Of a stretch of 64,000 nucleotides of DNA, positions 62,706 through 64,000 are shown piece by piece (position 1 is the stretch's first letter; each line of letters begins with the position of its first letter). Location of the stretch: assembly GCA_963827585.1 (NCBI GenBank), contig CAWHCK010000046.1:124001-188000 (forward strand). Reading direction: 5' to 3'. This DNA is from VAZQ01 sp963827585 (GTDB lineage Bacteria; Pseudomonadota; Alphaproteobacteria; Rhizobiales; Xanthobacteraceae). The translations under genes were made by a program, and so were the position numbers. Under the pieces are notes generated by a model. It did no database searches and had not been told where the DNA came from. It saw only the letters and a list, made by a program, of their open reading frames with translations.

Positions 62706-63131
62706 TTACACGCGTGGCCGCCTCGTCCCCTCATCCGACTTTTGCTGGTCGTTCTTATGATTGTGAAGGAAGCGAGCGATCTGTCCCTTGAGCGACGTTG
62801 TTTGTTGCAGGTTACCGATGCTACTGGCGCAGTCGAAGAGCTCCCGTTGGAGCTTCGTGGGAACAGTATTCCAGCGCATAAGCACAGCCGCCCCCAGACA
62901 CTTCAAAATTTGCTCTTCTTCCTCGGCGAGGGCAGTACGGTCTTCGCTTTTCTTTCTCCGTTGAATTGTCTTATCGATATGGAGTGCCATCCATTCTTCG
63001 TTTTCGGCCATCGTCGTGTAGGTCTGCTCGAGATCGCGAAACTCAATCGTTTCGTTCGGTGAACGCGGTACGTTGGTGAGGAATGCCCTGAATTCGGCTG
63101 CTTTGGCTCGGTATTGCTTTGCAGTGAACAT
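62706..63131 (-). CDS. Hypothetical helical protein
   Basis: A 141-residue charged, mainly helical protein: FTAKQYRAKAAEFRAFLTNV, then REFRDLEQTYTTMAENEEWMA-like helix (residues about 30-52), a Lys/Glu-rich linker and a second domain (LQRELFDCASSIGNLQQTTS). The first half matches a short motif common in small Bradyrhizobium proteins. GC is lower than average. No function recognised. Confidence 0.65.
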   Translation of the reverse strand: MFTAKQYRAKAAEFRAFLTNVPRSPNETIEFRDLEQTYTTMAENEEWMALHIDKTIQRRKKSEDRTALAEEEEQILKCLGAAVLMRWNTVPTKLQRELFDCASSIGNLQQTTSLKGQIARFLHNHKNDQQKSDEGTRRPRV

Positions 63132-63668
63132 TTGACACGCCCTTTCCGTGGCGAGCCGGAGCGCAACCGGTCTCCCCCTCCGGCGTCGTGGGTTGTATCG
63201 ATCGGTCGATGATCAACGCATTATGGGGCCGATTGCGCCAATTAGCGAGAAGAAACATCCGCCCGCCGTAGGGCGACCTCCCGCCTCGGTGTCGCCGAGG
63301 GGGCCGCGGCGGCTCGATTGAACTCGTGCCGCTCCCGACGACCTACCGCTATCACTCCAAGGAGCGAACTGCGCTCAGCGCTTAATCTCTTGACCAGCCA
63401 TTGTGCTTTACAGCCGATACCCCCACATCATCGGATACAGGCAAGCAGCGGCTTGTCCGAGAGCGGCCCAAGAAACGCAGACGTACCGAAGTCTCCGTTT
63501 TTCATGCAGTGGCAGCCCTGGTGCCGTCGGCAGGCACAATAACACTCCAAATAGAGTTGCGTTCGGATGCGGGTACTGCACGCACCCGCTCCGGTGCGTG
63601 TCCGCGCGCTGTGCGCACGCGGCTCTCCATGGCAAGACGAAGGGGTCCGATACAAGGAGCATCGTCAG
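63132..63668. other. Gene-free stretch
   Basis: Lower-GC DNA upstream of the 62706 gene. Short open frames exist on both strands but none has a ribosome-binding site together with sensible amino-acid composition. A hairpin-like GCGGGTACTGCACGCACCCG lies near 63567. Nothing further is supported. Confidence 0.4.
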
Positions 63669-63779
63669 ATGTGGTTCTATGTCCAGATGTGGTACCCGTT
63701 GTTGACCATCGCTTTGACTGCTGCGATCTGTCTCAGCGTGGTGTCATTCATCAGGGGACAGGCAAAGCCTCACCCGTAA
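63669..63779 (+). CDS. Very small single-TM membrane protein
   Basis: A 36-residue peptide MWFYVQMWYPLLTIALTAAI then a short polar end, predicted to be one transmembrane helix with a basic C-terminus (IRGQAKPHP). AAGGAG lies about ten bases upstream of the ATG. Size and layout fit regulatory or subunit-type micro-proteins; no homologue is recognised and confidence rests on the RBS and hydrophobic profile. The remaining bases to 64000 show no supported gene. Confidence 0.5.
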   Translation: MWFYVQMWYPLLTIALTAAICLSVVSFIRGQAKPHP

Positions 63780-64000
63780 ATCGCGTGGCGCTCGGGTTCT
63801 GCGCTCTTGGCGTCCGTTTCGAATCGGGCGCTCGGTGTCCCATTTGTCATGGTCTTCTGTGGCGGTCAGGGTACTCACGCACGGTTGTCCGGCTCCCGCC
63901 TTTCCTAGACCAACAAAGGCTGAAAACGACTGGTCCAGCTGAACTCGCAAGTCATGCATTGCCAATGATGTTCAACGACGCATCCGTGAAGATACCTGGA

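Noticed and set aside
63744..63965. 73-codon minus-strand frame at the right end
   Set aside because: Overlaps the end of the small membrane gene, poor start context, no recognisable structure; left out.
1..64000. tRNA and rRNA genes
   Set aside because: I looked for cloverleaf-like and conserved rRNA segments and recognised none; a covariance-model search would be needed to exclude a tRNA.

Overview
The window reads as chromosome of a high-GC alphaproteobacterium of the order Hyphomicrobiales (Bradyrhizobium / Rhodopseudomonas / Xanthobacteraceae-like). The basis is the three-gene transhydrogenase (pntAA-pntAB-pntB) preceded by a small aa3-type oxidase subunit IV gene, several Bug/TctC periplasmic binding proteins, a LivKHMGF transporter beside acyl-CoA aromatic catabolism genes, and short palindromic repeats of the GAGCATGATC and CGTCATTCCGGGG types that I associate with these genomes. 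This placement is inference from gene content; no rRNA or tRNA was seen.

Layout. 0-8.7 kb: a truncated DUF882/M15 peptidase, an L,D-transpeptidase, an orphan Fis-type HTH protein, a Ca2+-type P-type ATPase, a small membrane protein and an XRE regulator translationally coupled to an unknown protein. 8.9-15.9 kb: M3 oligoendopeptidase, a large membrane-anchored patatin phospholipase with low-GC look, an AbrB/Doc toxin-antitoxin pair with a perfect 21-bp operator-like palindrome, an ABC1/UbiB kinase and oxidase subunit IV. 16-23 kb: transhydrogenase operon, CbpA/CbpM co-chaperone pair, alanine dehydrogenase, DHA2-type exporter. 23-28 kb: an ECF sigma factor with a SnoaL-like C-terminal domain and an MHS-family permease, each broken by one extra base, then a hydrolase and a methyltransferase.

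28-41.3 kb is a coherent aromatic-acid uptake and degradation island: a LivK-H-M-G-F ABC transporter, a cupin, two AMP-forming CoA ligases (one with a frameshift), a MarR regulator, and divergently a GST, a 783-residue two-domain flavoprotein of the 2-aminobenzoyl-CoA / salicylyl-CoA hydroxylase type, and a second LivK-like binding protein. The logical reading is import of an aromatic acid, CoA activation, then monooxygenation/reduction of the ring, controlled by MarR. 41.3-42 kb is a graveyard of fragments derived from neighbouring catabolic genes.

42-49 kb: a YegD-type Hsp70, an aromatic-ring FAD monooxygenase, a small secreted protein, a MetE-like enzyme with a basic tail, rpsU, purE-purK. 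49.3-54.3 kb: tetR plus an RND efflux pair, with a palindrome overlapping the promoter. 54.2-60.2 kb: four orphan Bug/TctC binding proteins, a head-to-head pair of DUF465 small proteins, and a PadR regulator with palindromic ATATCT boxes in its promoter. 60.2-64 kb is gene-poor, with small hypothetical genes, one apparently frameshifted, and dispersed repeats.

Four genes in the window carry what look like one-base indels in two- or three-base runs. Either the assembly has residual indel errors or these genes are recently inactivated; this matters for any functional reading. I found no CRISPR array, transposase, prophage or obviously new multi-gene system; the best candidates for something unusual are the patatin/toxin-antitoxin neighbourhood, the PadR operator array and the mosaic remnant at 41.5-42 kb.
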